A stretch of 64,000 nt of DNA, taken from the NCBI GenBank assembly GCA_947179485.1, contig OX359246.1, positions 34,017,632 through 34,081,631 of the forward strand, read 5' to 3'. The notes beneath the pieces were generated by a model. The model worked only from the letters and a program-made list of their open reading frames with translations, was not told the origin of the DNA and searched no databases. The stretch is from Allacma fusca. Its lineage: Eukaryota > Arthropoda > Collembola > Symphypleona > Sminthuridae. Below, one piece after another: positions 48,321-61,112 of this stretch. The position numbers and the translations under genes are program-made. The number at the start of each line of letters is the position of its first letter. Position 1 is the stretch's first letter.

Positions 48321-48889
48321 ATTTGGATGATGATCTGCAAATAGAAAACAGTGGGAGTGGAGTGAATATGAGCAAAATGCTTGCTGCTTCTGAAAATTCC
48401 ATCAATTGTAAATGCCCGAAATGTGCTAATCCAGACATGTTTTGGAATTAGGCTAAATAATGAATATATTAAAGAATTAATATTTATACAATATGATTTA
48501 ATAAGTGCTCTCTTGGTTGTCAAAAGTTAATGACATTACTGAACCCCCAGAAAAAAATCCGGTTGAGCAGCGTCTGTAACCCAATTCTAGAACAAATAAA
48601 TAACCAAACTATTCAAAATAGTAATTTTATTTAGACTTCATATTATTTCAGTGCCTAACACACGAATCCAAAGTTTTAAGCAAGGTTTTAAAATAAATAA
48701 TACTAGTTTATAATAAATCTTAATGTCAAAAAAATTAAAATTTTAATTATCCTCCAACGAAGTTGCAGAGCGGAAAACTAACGGAAGGCAAAAAGATGCA
48801 TGTTGCACATCAGGAGAACTCATAAACAGAAAATAGTAACCAGCTCATCAGGAATCATTTAACTGCGTTTACTTTGCGATCTCAAATTT
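48321..48889. other. 3' flank of the TMEM53-like gene
   Basis: No gene seen. On the minus strand a possible poly(A) signal (AATAAA, read from TTTATT at 48627-48632) lies about 260 bases beyond the stop codon. 48740-48880 is also present, diverged, below the pseudogenes (12300-12450, 24730-24890), so it was part of the duplicated unit. Confidence 0.4.
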
Positions 48890-50057
48890 TCAATTGTACT
48901 CATCCCAGTATATGGCCGGTCCAAGATTGGATTCCATGGTCTCGTCAATAAATTTCGTAATAGCAGATACATACTCCTGGAAAATTCATGCTTTTAAATT
49001 CCAAAACATGATACCATTATTTTTTACTCCAGTATACTATTGCACAGTTCATTCTGCCTTAATAACTTACTGTCGGGTGCATCTTGTAATGTAAAACATG
49101 AGCAGATCCCTCAAATTTAACCAGCGTAGTGGGGCTCCCTCTATCCCGGATGGCACCAGCGATTTCCTCCAATTCTTTTACAGGAGTGATGACGTCCGTC
49201 TCGGAGTAAAGAAACAAACGCGGATGGTTTCGTAACTTCCAAATCCGAGTTAGAAAGTCACAGAGGGGATATATCTCCACTTTTTGTTCAACTGGGCCCG
49301 GTCGTTTAAATGTTCCAACTGTACCGCATTCCCAAGCGGCTTTCATGTACATCCAAAATAGTCTCGTCACTAGGACTACCACAGCAAGAAAGGCAAAAAC
49401 ATGGGCGAGTCCGAAGTTGTATGGAAGCGCCGAATTACAAGTTGCCGCCATAGCTGCGTAACAAGTCTTAGCAGTGGGCCAAAAGGGACCTGAGTCTAAT
49501 ATGGTCCCACGAATGTCAAACTCTTGGGAGTTCCGCTGATTCGCAATTTCTTTCAGCACGCAGCTGTATAATATTGGCCCAGCGTTTGAAAAAGCGTGGA
49601 AAAAAATGGGATGGGTGTGCAATTTGGTGTCTTTCAATTTCTGCACTAGTTCAACCGCTAGTACAGCAAACTGGGCGTGCTTATAAATCACGACGCTTAA
49701 TGGAACGATGGAGCGTGCAATAATACATCTGTAATTAACACAAACATGTATACCATGTAATGCAAATTTAAATTTTTTTCTGGCATTAGATTGTTCTGTA
49801 TTGTAGAATAGAATTAGATTTCTTGCGACCATTGCGTACCCTCTATTCAAGTAAATATCCGAATACTTTGCCAATTGCTTATCTTTTGCTCCAGTCCAAC
49901 CGAATAAAACAATTACGATAGTTTTATTGTCCCCTGTGCTTTCAATATCCAGATTCTGGAAGTGACCAGGTGCAAGCTCAGGATTTTTGTCTAAATCTTC
50001 TGGTTTTGGATATTCCAATGTAAATTGCAGTCCAGGTGTAGACATTGTAGGGAACAC
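48890..50057 (-). CDS. TMEM53-like DUF829 alpha/beta-hydrolase-fold membrane protein, intact
   Basis: Two exons: 50057-49071 and 48976-48890, with a 94-bp intron (GTAAGT donor at 49070-49065, AG acceptor at 48978-48977). The product is 357 aa. Family marks: IVIVLFGWTGAKDKQLAKYS (residues 48-67), HAFSNAG with the likely nucleophile S157, LYSETDVITP with D288, and GSAHVLHY with H320. The segment VFAFLAVVVLVTRLFWMYM (about 220-238) is a membrane helix. TMEM53 (NET4) proteins sit in the nuclear envelope/ER; substrate unknown. M1 at 50057 or M5 at 50045 could be the start. This is the only unbroken copy of four in the window; the others share the splice sites, which argues against retroposition and for DNA-level duplication. 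Confidence 0.92.
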
Positions 50058-51212
50058 AATTTGTCATTTACAGATATTTACTTGATCTCTCTTTTATGAC
50101 TGAAATTCTCTTTTAACACTACACTCACTGATTTGGACACGTCCTTTGCTCTCTACAGAATATTTAATGATTACAAAATAATTACTTGTGATTTCGTGAA
50201 TGAATTATTTAGCTTGTAATTTTCACGTTGTTCCCTAAAGAACAAAAGGTTTCAAAGTGAGAGCCAGGTAGTTATTAATTACGATAGAAGGAGTTAATCC
50301 AAAGATTAATGTATTTTTATTCAACAGAAATCAAATTATAATGGAAGCTTAAGATTAACAGAACTGAAAGTACAACTGAATTGAACGACTCTCAGTTATT
50401 CACTGAGGTGTCTCAAAGATCCTTAACATTCACAAATGACTTCAGAACCGATCTTGTTACAGTCAGACTTAATAAAAGTAATTTGAAGTTCATCAAGTCA
50501 ATTGCATTTCAAGCAACAGGGCGTTGCTTTCCACCTTATGTAGCCTGCCGTGGGAAAGTATGTACATAATACTTACCGTTTGTATAAAATGGTTCTCATT
50601 GCAAGGAGGAATGAATTTATGTAACTTATTTACTGAGCTAGCTTATTCAGGTTGTCAGGTTGTTATTAGGTGCACTAATGCCATGAAACGACCGTAAATA
50701 AACTTACACCTACGCTTATTCAATTACTTAAATTTGAACACATTTTCTTACTTACAATTATCCTAATACTAATTTACTACTGAAGTACTCAATATGTCAA
50801 GGAACTTATGTGGAATCTCCATGGAATGGATATCTGTCGGAAGAATTATTTTTTAGATTTTTTGATTAGACTGTTATGGAATAATGAATTATAATATAAA
50901 TATTGAATTTAAATAATTCTGCGCATTTTTCCACATAAAAACCCGTCAAGTTATGTTGGTCCAAAATTTGTCAGGAATGATGACGCTTACCTTACTCACT
51001 TAAGTATATACGTTCACTATACTGGGGATCTCTCATGGAATCTTTATAAGCGTTCTTTTTGCGTTAAGACGGCGCAGGGGAGAATACAAGAAGACTAAAT
51101 GCCCTGTTTTGCTACTAAATTGATTTTGTAAAGTATTAAGGATAGTGGATTGCACGCTAATTTAATTGGCTTACGGATTAATGAGTTAGTATTTGATATC
51201 ATATATTTGCAG
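50058..51212. other. Spacer upstream of the TMEM53-like gene
   Basis: No supported gene. 50340-50566 is open on the plus strand without an ATG and ends next to a GTATGT. It resembles a piece of 10110-10380 in layout and may be part of an LTR. From 51064 the sequence joins the block duplicated at 16338. Confidence 0.35.
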
Positions 51213-51708
51213 GTCATCTAACAGTTGATGCTAGAACGACACCCATAAAAGACATGAGGAAAACCATACATCACCATTCACAAAATACAATAAGCACAAC
51301 AATTGATCACACCCCTAGAGCCATCTACACTATGGACACAGCTTGTAGAAGGATCTATTCTACAAGCTGTGCTATAGATAAAATCCCAAATTTCAATCAT
51401 AGAAAATTGATGTTTGTCGCCGTTTCGTCTCGCGGGTTACAGCAATTGACGGTAATGAACATGCCCAACGATAGATAATTTCAATATCTACAATTTGTAC
51501 CTATTCTCAATTTTATGTGATTGAAATTAAGGATTTTACCTATAATGTAGATTGCTCGAGGGGTGTGATCAATTGTTGTGCATACTGTTGTAGGGAACTT
51601 CGTTTCACTTCATCCCTAAAAAGAGACGAAGGAAATTGCAAATTGCCATTAAATTTCATTGCAGTATTTTGTTTACAAAAACCAGATGTCACTTATTCTA
51701 AGAGGTAA
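51213..51708 (+). pseudogene. Cys-rich ORF pair of unknown family, probably a degenerating gene
   Basis: After a TTTGCAG acceptor-like site (51206-51212) a frame is open to 51476 and includes TACRRIYSTSCAIDKIPNFN and RKLMFVAVSSRGLQQL. A second frame, one base off, runs to a TAA at 51706-51708 with VDCSRGVINCCAYCCRELRF and EGNCKLPLNFIAVFC (several paired cysteines). The two frames cannot be joined by an obvious intron with matching phase. A single-base indel near 51470 is the simpler reading. The copy at 16437 has the same frames with further damage. I do not recognise the family; a secreted cystine-rich protein is possible. Confidence 0.4.
51337..51371. other. Perfect 14-bp stem, 7-base loop hairpin
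   Basis: CACAGCTTGTAGAA, loop GGATCTA, then TTCTACAAGCTGTG. It lies inside the Cys-rich frame. The paralogue at 16961-16995 has one unpaired change, so the pairing is not strictly conserved. Confidence 0.6.
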
Positions 51709-52960
51709 AGTAATAAAAGGTCGCAGAGGGCCACATTATGGAGAAGCAGAGATGTTTTCATTTGAAGATGCTGAGATAATATTCCTGGGGTTTTTTGCTC
51801 ACCCAATGACCCAATATTAATTACAATGATTCGTCCCTCAAAGTAATGGTTATTCATTTATAGTCTAAATTAGATACATAGAGTACTGAGTGCATTCAAC
51901 ATATTTTAAAAATAATATTTAAAGGTTGCCATCAAAAACAATGAGGGCTACAATAATAATCGGTCAAAAGGTTCATCTTTATCAGTATCATCCGAAGTCT
52001 CTAGGCATGGATATTCCATTGTACATTACAATTGATTTGGTCTGTGCGTGATATGAGGCATGCATATAATTCTAATGCGTATTCTAAATGCATTTTGAAT
52101 AAAATATAATTTGAAATAGTCAATTCTTTGACCTGCACCTTTAAATTTGCTCATTGATGAAAAATTATGGAAAAAGTTGATTTCCGCTTTCTCAAGTCAC
52201 TCCTTCCACTTATCATTTTCACACTTTTCAGTAAACAATTCAATGGCTTCAGCGTGAGAACCAGTTAATTGCAATAGCGCGTAAATAACTATAAAATTAA
52301 CTCTGGCCATGAGAAAGATTTCTCTTAATTAGAAGGAAACATATTTTAGTGCCAAAGAGCCTGTGAAAGAATGAATGATATGGGTTTGATAATACTATAT
52401 AAAGCCATATATCGACCGTAAATAAACAAGCCTGCGTGTATATCTATTCAATTACTCAGATTTTGTTGTTTACTACTGGATCATAACACTTGTTTTTTTC
52501 CTTTAAATGAACATAACGTCAAGTTTCTTCCAGGTGAGGAAGTTCATATGGATAGGATCTACGGGAAGTATTATTTTCTAGATTTTTCTGATTGAGGCCT
52601 GTGTGTACATAATTAGTTGTAATTACGCGTAGGCTACAAATGACGTAATCCAAAAATGTGGCAAATTACGACTGACTGGAAAATCAAACATCGTCATGCA
52701 TTAGTGTGACGGACTGTATATGACAACATGCACTATGACACGGGGAGCCGTAATGCTCAAAACTTCGATCGTTAGCGTAAACAAGTAAACAAAATCATAA
52801 ATCCCGAAGATCAATATATGAAACGTCGTTTTAGTTTACCCCTTAAAAGACTGAACATTAGCGTAGGAACTACGATTTCTAGTCATACGGAACCAAAGAA
52901 TCTCCAACAGTGACGGAGTAAACAGAACACACCGTACAAAACTTCAGTGGCTGTTGGTCA

Positions 52961-54779
52961 GTTCCATCCGATAGATGTCCTGCAAAACTTAGTAGTGAAT
53001 ATGAGAGTATTAATATACGTATATTAATGAATACTAAAATAATTGTTAACATATCTACATATCTGTTTTCCTGATTATGTCTTTTTTAACTTAAACTTCA
53101 AAGGGTAGATCAAAGTACACACAAATGCTCCTCCAAAAATGTAAAAAATTCTCCTATGTAGGATTTGTAAAAAGTGAGGAGAAATTCGTAAAGCTATATT
53201 AATAAAAATGATTCAAGTTGGTTACAATTGAATGGACGTCCACCCAAATGGATGAGCACGGCAATCTCACATTAGCTCACAAATTGTTTTTATGCACTAA
53301 ATGGAAACTTATACTTATTGCAGCGTATAAAGTCTGTGAAAGCATCAGATTAAAAGGCACTAGAAATGAAATGCTCTCATATGTAACAAAAAACATTAAG
53401 TACAACTGCAACAGGTAATAATCATTTGTTCGTTGTCTAATAATCGGAAAATGCTTGTACAATACATATTTGGGATGTTCAATAGGAATCGTTAACTGTA
53501 ATTTAAAGTATTTTGAACCATGTATGAAAATGTTTATTTAATATAACCAATCAGTGCGGGCTCAGATCTATTTAAATGCAGACAAAATTATTGTTAACTT
53601 TTGTGTGCGAGCTATATAATAACTTATGATTGCTAACGCAATGATTATGAACGTGTTTGCAAGTACATATGTATTCAGTTAAAAAAGCTTAAATTACATT
53701 AGCGTTAATTCCTTCATTCCCATATCAGCAACACAATAATATGCTACTATGCATAATTACAATAGAAATGAATTGAAACTTTTTCAGGTTATTTTAACAC
53801 CTTTAAGAACAAAAACTACATGAGAAATACATACAGAATTAAGTAATTCCAACTACAAAGCAACATGACTTACTTATCTACTTATATAATTTACATTAGA
53901 CGCACAGATAGAAGCAGCTTAAGCTTCCACCAAAAATAACCCTCAAGGTTCGATTACGCATTACATCCTAACTCGCCATTCTAGCATATTCATATGGTTT
54001 TGTGGCTAGTTTTGTCGCTTCTTCTTCTGATTGTGAGTTATTATGTTGCTTCACATTTTTTATCCCTCCTTACACTTGGAAAGGAACAGCGTTGGCAGTT
54101 CCTAGTTTTAATGTTTTTACCTTCAATGTATATACACAGATATATAAATGCGTTAACAATTCCGTAAACAAAAATGCATGATATATATACATACATAGGT
54201 TGTTATTCCATATTCTATGTGTACAATATCAGGGAACAAGTAGTACGAAAGGGGAAACAATTATGATTGGGAGTACCTGTCGTAGTCGTAGATACGTACC
54301 TACTTGCAGTTAATCGTTTCCAGTTGTGTCATAGCAAAAACTTTTTATGTACATACATATACTACTATGTCCAGTGTATTTAAGCAGCTAGGAAAAAAAT
54401 CTTTCATGGGTAGATGCTTGCATAATGGATAGGTAATGTGGGATTTTCGTGCAGACTCATTGCTCATCCGTCATCCCATTAATTTACTTATACATACTTT
54501 GTATTCCCTATTTCAGCGAAGAGTCCCAAGTCATTTAGTTATATCCATTAATTTTTCTAAACAACTTTTAAGCGAGTATGGATATACAGTAGGACGAGTG
54601 TTTACACTATGCTTAAGATATTTTTCTCCCCAGAAGGACACGTTCCATAAGACTAGCCCCGATGATCAGAATTTGTTGTCATTCAGCGTTAGTCTCCTCC
54701 TGAGATTTGGAGCAGCAATAAGTGGCCCCCTTTTGCTGCAGTAATTGTTCCTTCCTTAAAATTTTGTAACTTTGGGAAA
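52961..54779. other. Intergenic region upstream of the UGT gene
   Basis: No gene supported. Open frames at 53218-53418 and 54436-54744 show no motif. The latter lies just upstream of the UGT start and may be 5' UTR. Several TATATA-rich tracts (54120-54370) occur, but no clear core promoter is visible. Confidence 0.4.
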
Positions 54780-57386
54780 ATGTTAGCAAAATCAAGTTTT
54801 ACGGCGATCTTCGCCATCCTCCTGTCTTTCTCGGGGATTGAGGCTGCGAAAATTTTGTTCTTTATTGGAGGTATTTCTAGTCACAGTCACCGGGTCTCAA
54901 TTCAGCCTTTGGCAAATAAGTTGGCTGAAAAGGGTCATCAGGTCACATTTTTCTCCCCGCTGGGCAACCCAACTTCCCACTCCAGTATCAAAGAATTTTG
55001 TCCGAAGGAGCTGAAGGGATTTAATGAAGCTCTCCTAGTTCAATTTGGCGTTGTGGGATTGAGTCTCCGATTGAAGTCTAAATTTGCAAATGAAATTCTA
55101 TCCGGCACGGCCCTCTTTGATGGGAGTTACGTCTCTTGTAGCTCATTCCTCCAAAGTCCAGAACTGAAGCCTTGGATTGCCAAAAATAATTTTGATTTGG
55201 TTGTCATTGATGGGGTGGTCAACGAGTGTGCGTTCGGACTGGCTCATGTTTTCAAGGCGAAGACTGTTCTTTTCGGTCCTATTAGCACTATCATGCCTTG
55301 GGATGCGGATATTTTTGGATTCCCTACTGAGAGTTCGTGGGTCCCGACGATGGACAATAATTACGAGGGGGAGATGGGATTTTCCCAGAGGTTCATCAAC
55401 ACTTGGACAAATCTTTACTGGGCTTGGAAGTGGGAGTCGTTTCATATGCCCAGACTGGACCAACTTGTGAGGGATTCTTTGGACGTCCCTGACATGCCCC
55501 CTTTGATTGACATGGTCAAGAATGCCGGTGTCTACCTTCTGAACCAGCATTACTCGGACCAATTTGCCCGTTCTTATCCACCTTTTGTCGTTCCAGTTGG
55601 AGGGATGCATTTGCAAGAGGGAAGGAAACCTCTGCCACCTGTAAGTTACTTTATATAATTATAAAAAATAAATTAAACACTCACACATATATTAAGGAGT
55701 TAGCTGAAGGCTAGCCAACGGGGTGAAATACGACGCATGACCTTGATGGACTTTTAATTGTGAGTATAAGTAAATCAAAGTACACAATGAATTGCAAATG
55801 TTGATTAAACATTCCGTAAAAGACGTGGGAGTATGGGAGCGAGTGAAGAGCCGAACACTCAAGTTATTACAGCAATCAATGAAGGCATACATAATGAGTA
55901 CAGCAAACGGTCTCTGTAAGATGAAGCCTAAAAGAATCTTTAAATCTTACACAGGCATAGTATTCCAAGTACAAAATATAATATTGTATTAAATGAACAT
56001 GTGACAAAATATTCTCTTCCTATAGAGCTAACGCTCATCTGGACGGGACTCTTATTATAGGAAGAGTGTATGTACTGTAGATACTAATTGGAATTGGAAC
56101 GTCAATTTTTCTATTTGTAACTGTCATTGTAAAGTAAAGAATTACAATGAAATTAATTGGGCTTACATTATTTTCAGGACATGGAAAAATTCATTCAAGG
56201 AGCTGGCGATGAGGGCTTCATCTACATCAGTTTTGGTAGTGTGATTAAAATATCGACAGTTCCCCCCGAATTCATCCAGACATTTTTCAATGCAATCAAA
56301 AACACGAGACTTAGGTATCTGTGGAAATGGGAAGGAGATATTCCCAAGGACGTTCCTGCCAATGTTTTGTTCCAACCTTGGTTTCCTCAGCAGGATATTT
56401 TAGGTAATTTTTACATTTTTTTGCTGACATTATTTAATGGAATTGGGACAAGTTTTGTTGTCTGATTCAAATATTCAAAAAAATTTGACAAGTCTTAAAC
56501 CATTCAAATGATGAGTTGAATAAATATTAGAAAATTTATTACTTCAGAATACATTACTCCCTTATTGGTATTCGTACTGTGCCTGGAATAAAATAAATTT
56601 TCAATGATATTTTCATTTTTTTAATTGACCTTAAAAATGTTACATTCATTTGTTTTATTAAGATAATCCAGTATTTTGTTTGTGTGTGTTACAGCCCACC
56701 CAAAAATCAAGGGTTATATTATGCAAGGCGGTCAAATAAGTGTTCAGCAAGCAATTTGTAATGCCGTCCCGCTCATTATCTTCCCTGTCAATGGAGATCA
56801 GGACCTTAGTGCCAAACGTGTGAGGCATATTCGAAACGGTCTGGAGATGGAACTTTCTAATGTAACGTCGGCTAGCTTGCAAGCCAACATTGAAAAACTG
56901 GTTTACGACAGAAGGTGATAAAAACAATTCCCTATCTGTATTTTCCGTGTAAGCATTATGTACTCTCAGGTCAATTAGCATGCGACGAAGTTAATGTCAG
57001 AGTTGACAAAAGAGGAATACTAACATATTATTGAGCTTTGGGTGAATACTTAATAAACCAAAATTTTTGTTGTCGCTTCTGTAATTATTAGCTTCTCTCA
57101 GAAGGCCAAACAGCAAGCCAAAGTTTGTAAGGACCGGCCAATGTCTGCCGTGGACACTGCGGTTTACTGGACAGAGCATGTTCTCAGACAAGATAACACA
57201 GCTCATCTAAAACCCTTGAGTATTAATCAAAACTGGTTTATCTACCGGTCATTAGATATTTTCGGAATAATTTTCCTAGCTATATTCAACCTTGTCACAG
57301 CTTCCATTATAGCTGCGTACTTCCTGTATAGAGCTTACAGGTTCGTCCAGCACTCGGTCTATCCCAAGAAGGTTAAATCTTCTTAG
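54780..57386 (+). CDS. UDP-glycosyltransferase (UGT), four exons, intact
   Basis: Exons 54780-55640, 56178-56403, 56695-56914 and 57092-57386 (phases 0, 1, 2; all introns GT-AG) give 533 aa, normal for the family. It transfers a sugar from a UDP-sugar to small lipophilic acceptors in the ER lumen. A signal peptide is residues 1-22 (cut near GIEA-AK). H37 in SHSHRVSIQPLA and D144 in DLVVIDG match the catalytic pair. The donor-binding signature is YIMQGGQISVQQAI...PVNGDQD (370-399), but the usual His of the HGG motif is Gln (Q373). A membrane helix (about 492-514) precedes a cytosolic tail ending KVKSS, a K-x-K-x-x ER-retrieval signal. No other UGT copy is in the window. Confidence 0.95.
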
Positions 57387-57585
57387 TAATTCCTATTCCA
57401 GTAACTACATGATTAATTTTTCAAAACTTTAAATATCCGAAAAATTTGCAATTTTAATTATTATTTGGGAATTTATTCCATAAATTACCTTGATAGTATT
57501 TTTGTGTTTCTTCTTAAAAACATCTTTTCTGAATATATCATATACACATGCAATTTTATTTCTAATTGTGAAATTTGATACCCGA

Positions 57586-57591
57586 AATAAA
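57586..57591 (+). terminator. Poly(A) signal of the UGT gene
   Basis: AATAAA lies 200 bases after the stop codon. A second AATAAA at 57720-57725 is an alternative. Confidence 0.5.
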
Positions 57592-58471
57592 ACCTTAATT
57601 TAGTGTCTAAGTAATACAGATGGATTTTGATCATTGTATTGAATGTCTTTGACTGAAATATATAATTGAGAAAGTTACATGTCATAACTTGTATAATTGT
57701 TTGGACTTTAAACCGCAAGAATAAAAATCATAACTTTAGATGTCATTGCTCACTGAAGTACTTTCAAATAAGTACTTCAATTTTTTAAGCTGTAAACACA
57801 TTGAGTATATGTATGTATAGTCATCTGGCAGATGTACTAATGTATAATTATTATTGACTGCTGAAACTCTAAACGGAAATAATAACTTGAAAAAGTCTGT
57901 ACTTCCTGTTTACCGCAATGCTAATAATTATTATCTTTATCGTAACACATTATTTGTAAGAGTCAAATACTCTTTTCAGGGTTTGTTGTGTGAAAATGAA
58001 GTTGTTTCCTCACTCAAAAGAAGCTTGGGTATGTACACAGTACAAGCATATAGTTTGCATTCAAAGGGGTAACTATGAGACTTGTACAGTAATCTGCCCA
58101 TGCATTATAAGAAGGATTGATAGTATATAATAACTAGCTCTGTAAAAATAAAATATTGAATAATGTAATTACTAAATGTAAGGATTGTTAGGGTGCCCAA
58201 ACATATTTTTTCCCGAAAGAGAAAACAATAGAAAACATTCGGCTCTCCCATCTTCAAGCAAATACTTTTCCAGATTGTCAAAAAAGTGCTCCGTTGGAAT
58301 TACATGGGTCAATATTTGCAGACGCTTGTAGTCCAAGATATCAAGTAAAGTTAGGACATTTGAAGGATTTCAGAACTAATAATTATTTCTTTATTCCTGT
58401 CCAAATGATCTTTCAAAATATCTTCATCCGCTTTTTTAAGAAACTTTTAATGGCGTATTGAGGAGATATCA
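57592..58471. other. Downstream flank of the UGT gene
   Basis: No gene seen. TAGGGTGCCCAAAC at 58189 looks like a hAT terminus, but no matching right end was found. Confidence 0.35.
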
Positions 58472-59055
58472 GACAGGTCCTTAAGACAAGATTTCAGGCA
58501 TGAGCGACAATTAACTATAAGAGCATTAGTGAGAGAAATACGTGTAAATGAGAGAAACTGCAAATGTTGCAATTTTAGCATTGATCGAGAACGATAGGGT
58601 TGTCATAAAAATACTTTAACTGGTTGGCCTTGCCTTGTGGCAAATTTTAAAGAACTCATTTACACTTTACTGTACTACCCAAGTCGAAAAACTTGGCAAC
58701 GTGAATCAAAAATAGAAGAGAACAGTAAAATGAAGCAAGAAATATTATTTATAATTCAATACTTCGAAACAATTATTTAATCTCCACCCCTATTTTGGGT
58801 CATCAAATTGTCATTTATGACTTATAATCATGTAATATGCAAAACTTCCCACTGGAAATTTGCCCCAAGCCCAGCGATTCAAAATACTTTTATGACAGCT
58901 CGATCGTTTATGCTAAAATTGTAACACTAAATATTCCTCAATACTGTACCTATACTTTCTCACTGTCGCTCATATAATTATCCTAATGCTGAATTTACTA
59001 AACAATGCTCTTATATTACAGCTCATTCAAAAAACTCTAAACCTAGAGACCTGTC
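58472..59055. mobile_element. Inverted-repeat (foldback-type) element, 584 bp
   Basis: GACAGGTC at 58472-58479 is inverted at 59048-59055. The two halves (58472-58625 and 58885-59055) are diverged inverted copies with shared blocks ATGAGCGACA, TAAGAGCATT, CAATTTTAGCA and TGTCATAAAA. Flanks agatatca and agatagtt suggest a decayed target duplication. No coding sequence. Confidence 0.6.
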
Positions 59056-60409
59056 AGATAGTTCCTCGTAAAGTGAATAAAATTACCTAAAAACAACTGC
59101 CACATAAGATAGTTTAAAAAACGTTTGGGTTCAATAAAAAAATGTTAGTTCTGAATTCATGAAAAAACATCCTAACTTTACTTATTTCTGTATATTCCAT
59201 AAATATTAACCTACACGAATCAGTGGTCGGACTGGGTACAGAAACCGTGTACACGTACCCATACCCGTACCCGAATACCGGGTACGACGAAACGCTGTAT
59301 CTATACCCGTACCTATACCCAAGTACCCGGGTAATTTTTTTCAGTACCAGTACCCATACTTGAAGCTAAAATGTAGTACCTGTACCCACAATTTACCCGT
59401 ATCCGTAATGTACCCAAAACCTGTATCCATACCCGAGTACCTAATATTGTACCCGGGTATTACTCGGGTACTGAAGGGTTGACTTATCAAAAATCTCCTA
59501 AGATATTTGCGTCCTCCCGTTGAAAACGCCTGCAATTTGCCAAAAATGCCCGTTTTGTCCAATTTTGCCCACTAATGATAATACCCAAAATTTTAGGCAT
59601 TTTCCCAAGGCATTAAAAAATCTTTAGTAGGATTTTGCCATTTTTTCATCAATGATCTGATGTATTTATAAAACAATATGTTTGAATACTGTTCACAAAA
59701 TATTATACGAATTAATTTGAGTTGAGGATCTTTATTCAAAGCAAATATTGTGGTTACAGGGCGTAAATTAGGAGGCAAGCTTGAATATTTTATTTGTTGA
59801 CTGAAACTGCAAAGTTTAACCAGGACAGGCGAAATTAGTCTCAAATTGTAGTCCCATGAGAGCTTTGAAAGTCAAGCACAGATGACTTCACTGTTAATAT
59901 CAAAATTATCAACAATAATCAAAGGGACTGAAATCCAAATATTGTGTGCAAGGAATAATGTTGTCCAAAATTTCATAAATATTCACTGCAATAAATCCCC
60001 AAAGTGTCATAAATGCCCTGAATTAAAAATAGATACATGTATTCATTCTTTAAGTAATACATGTATACAAGTAATTTTAATTTTCACCTTCCAATGAAGG
60101 TAATTAAATTTACACTCAAAACCCACTCCTTGAAATTCGTTTGTAATGAGTTTCATTCTACAAGTAGTTAAATAGGCAATCCGACTGGCTCTTTATGTTA
60201 TATTTCTTTATTAGATTCATGGAAGGAATCATTACAAACGTTAGAATACAACTACCATGTAATCAGAAATGAAACGAAGACCCGTCACTCTGTCACTGAT
60301 ACGGAAACCCGTATGCAAAGAAGCAAAGTAGAATTAAAGCCCAACTCAACGGTTGGCAGGTCTTAGCCGTAGTAATCCACCCCAGTAGGAAACCTTGAAG
60401 TATCCACAT

Positions 60410-61106
60410 AAGAGCATCTCGGGCGGTTAAAATTTGTGGGTAACCTCGTAAAAAGACCGGCCCGCCCGGGCTTGGGGCGGGTACGGGTAAAATTTATTAC
60501 GCTTGACGGGTTACAGGCGGGTACGGTCTTTTCAATGCGGTTAAAAAAGACCGTGAAAGCCCGTAAAAGCGCGTGAAAAAATTCATGTAGTTGCTTGCAG
60601 GATCAGGGGTTGTAAAAGTATATTTACTTGAATACATGGAACGCTTTTCAAACGTTTGTTATTTTACCTTTAAAACAAAGCATTAACTTTCAATGTCAAC
60701 GAATTATAGTACAGGGAATAGCCTGAAATTTTGGAAAACATTTAAACATACATATACTGGTTGACTATAGGTTTCCGTAAATTATGTGAATTGCAATGAG
60801 CGCAGAAATATTTTAGCAGGCAATCGCGCCAAGGAGACACATCAACTCTGGCCAAACATAATTGTAAGTATTCTTACCAATTTAAATAAAAAAAAGGCGA
60901 AAATGACAAATTGATGGTTCTGGGTCTATAGCTATGCATTTAGAAGCTGAACTGGTATTAGCGGGCGGGTTACGGGCTTTTTTAAATTTTACGGGCCGGG
61001 CCGGGCTTTATAGTTGAACTTTGATTTCGGGCCGGGCGGGCACGGGTAAACATTTACGGGCCGTGGGCGGGCACGGGCCTAAAATATCCCACGTGGTGAT
61101 GCTCTA
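60410..61106. mobile_element. hAT element with CGGGCGGGTACGGG arms, nested, 697 bp
   Basis: The exact duplication ATCCACAT flanks it (60402-60409 and 61107-61114). Termini are AAGAGCATC and, inverted, TAGAGCATC. The arms (60420-60570 and 60960-61090) are arrays of CGGGCGGGTACGGG and GGGCCGGGC, GC-rich against an AT-rich background. Confidence 0.93.
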
Positions 61107-61112
61107 ATCCAC

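Larger units (their letters stand above)
51064..52960. repeat. Simple paralogue of the block at 16338-22420
   Basis: Collinear, diverged match to 16338-22420 without the MITE, the hAT element and the triplication. It therefore shows the pre-insertion state: the MITE site is empty near 51308-51316 and the hAT site is empty at 51462-51469. Its order (TMEM53-like gene, then this block) repeats the order seen at 12457-22420, so the old duplication unit spanned both. Confidence 0.85.

Noticed and set aside
50340-50566. Possible exon ending CFPPYVACRGK next to a GTATGT donor
   Set aside because: No ATG, no compatible acceptor phase at 51213, and the flanks resemble retroelement-like sequence at 10110-10380.
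54436-54744. 102-codon frame upstream of the UGT gene
   Set aside because: No motif, no splice context and unclear codon bias; better explained as 5' flank.
58189-58202. TAGGGTGCCCAAAC as a hAT terminus
   Set aside because: No inverted partner, no motif arm and no target duplication were found nearby.
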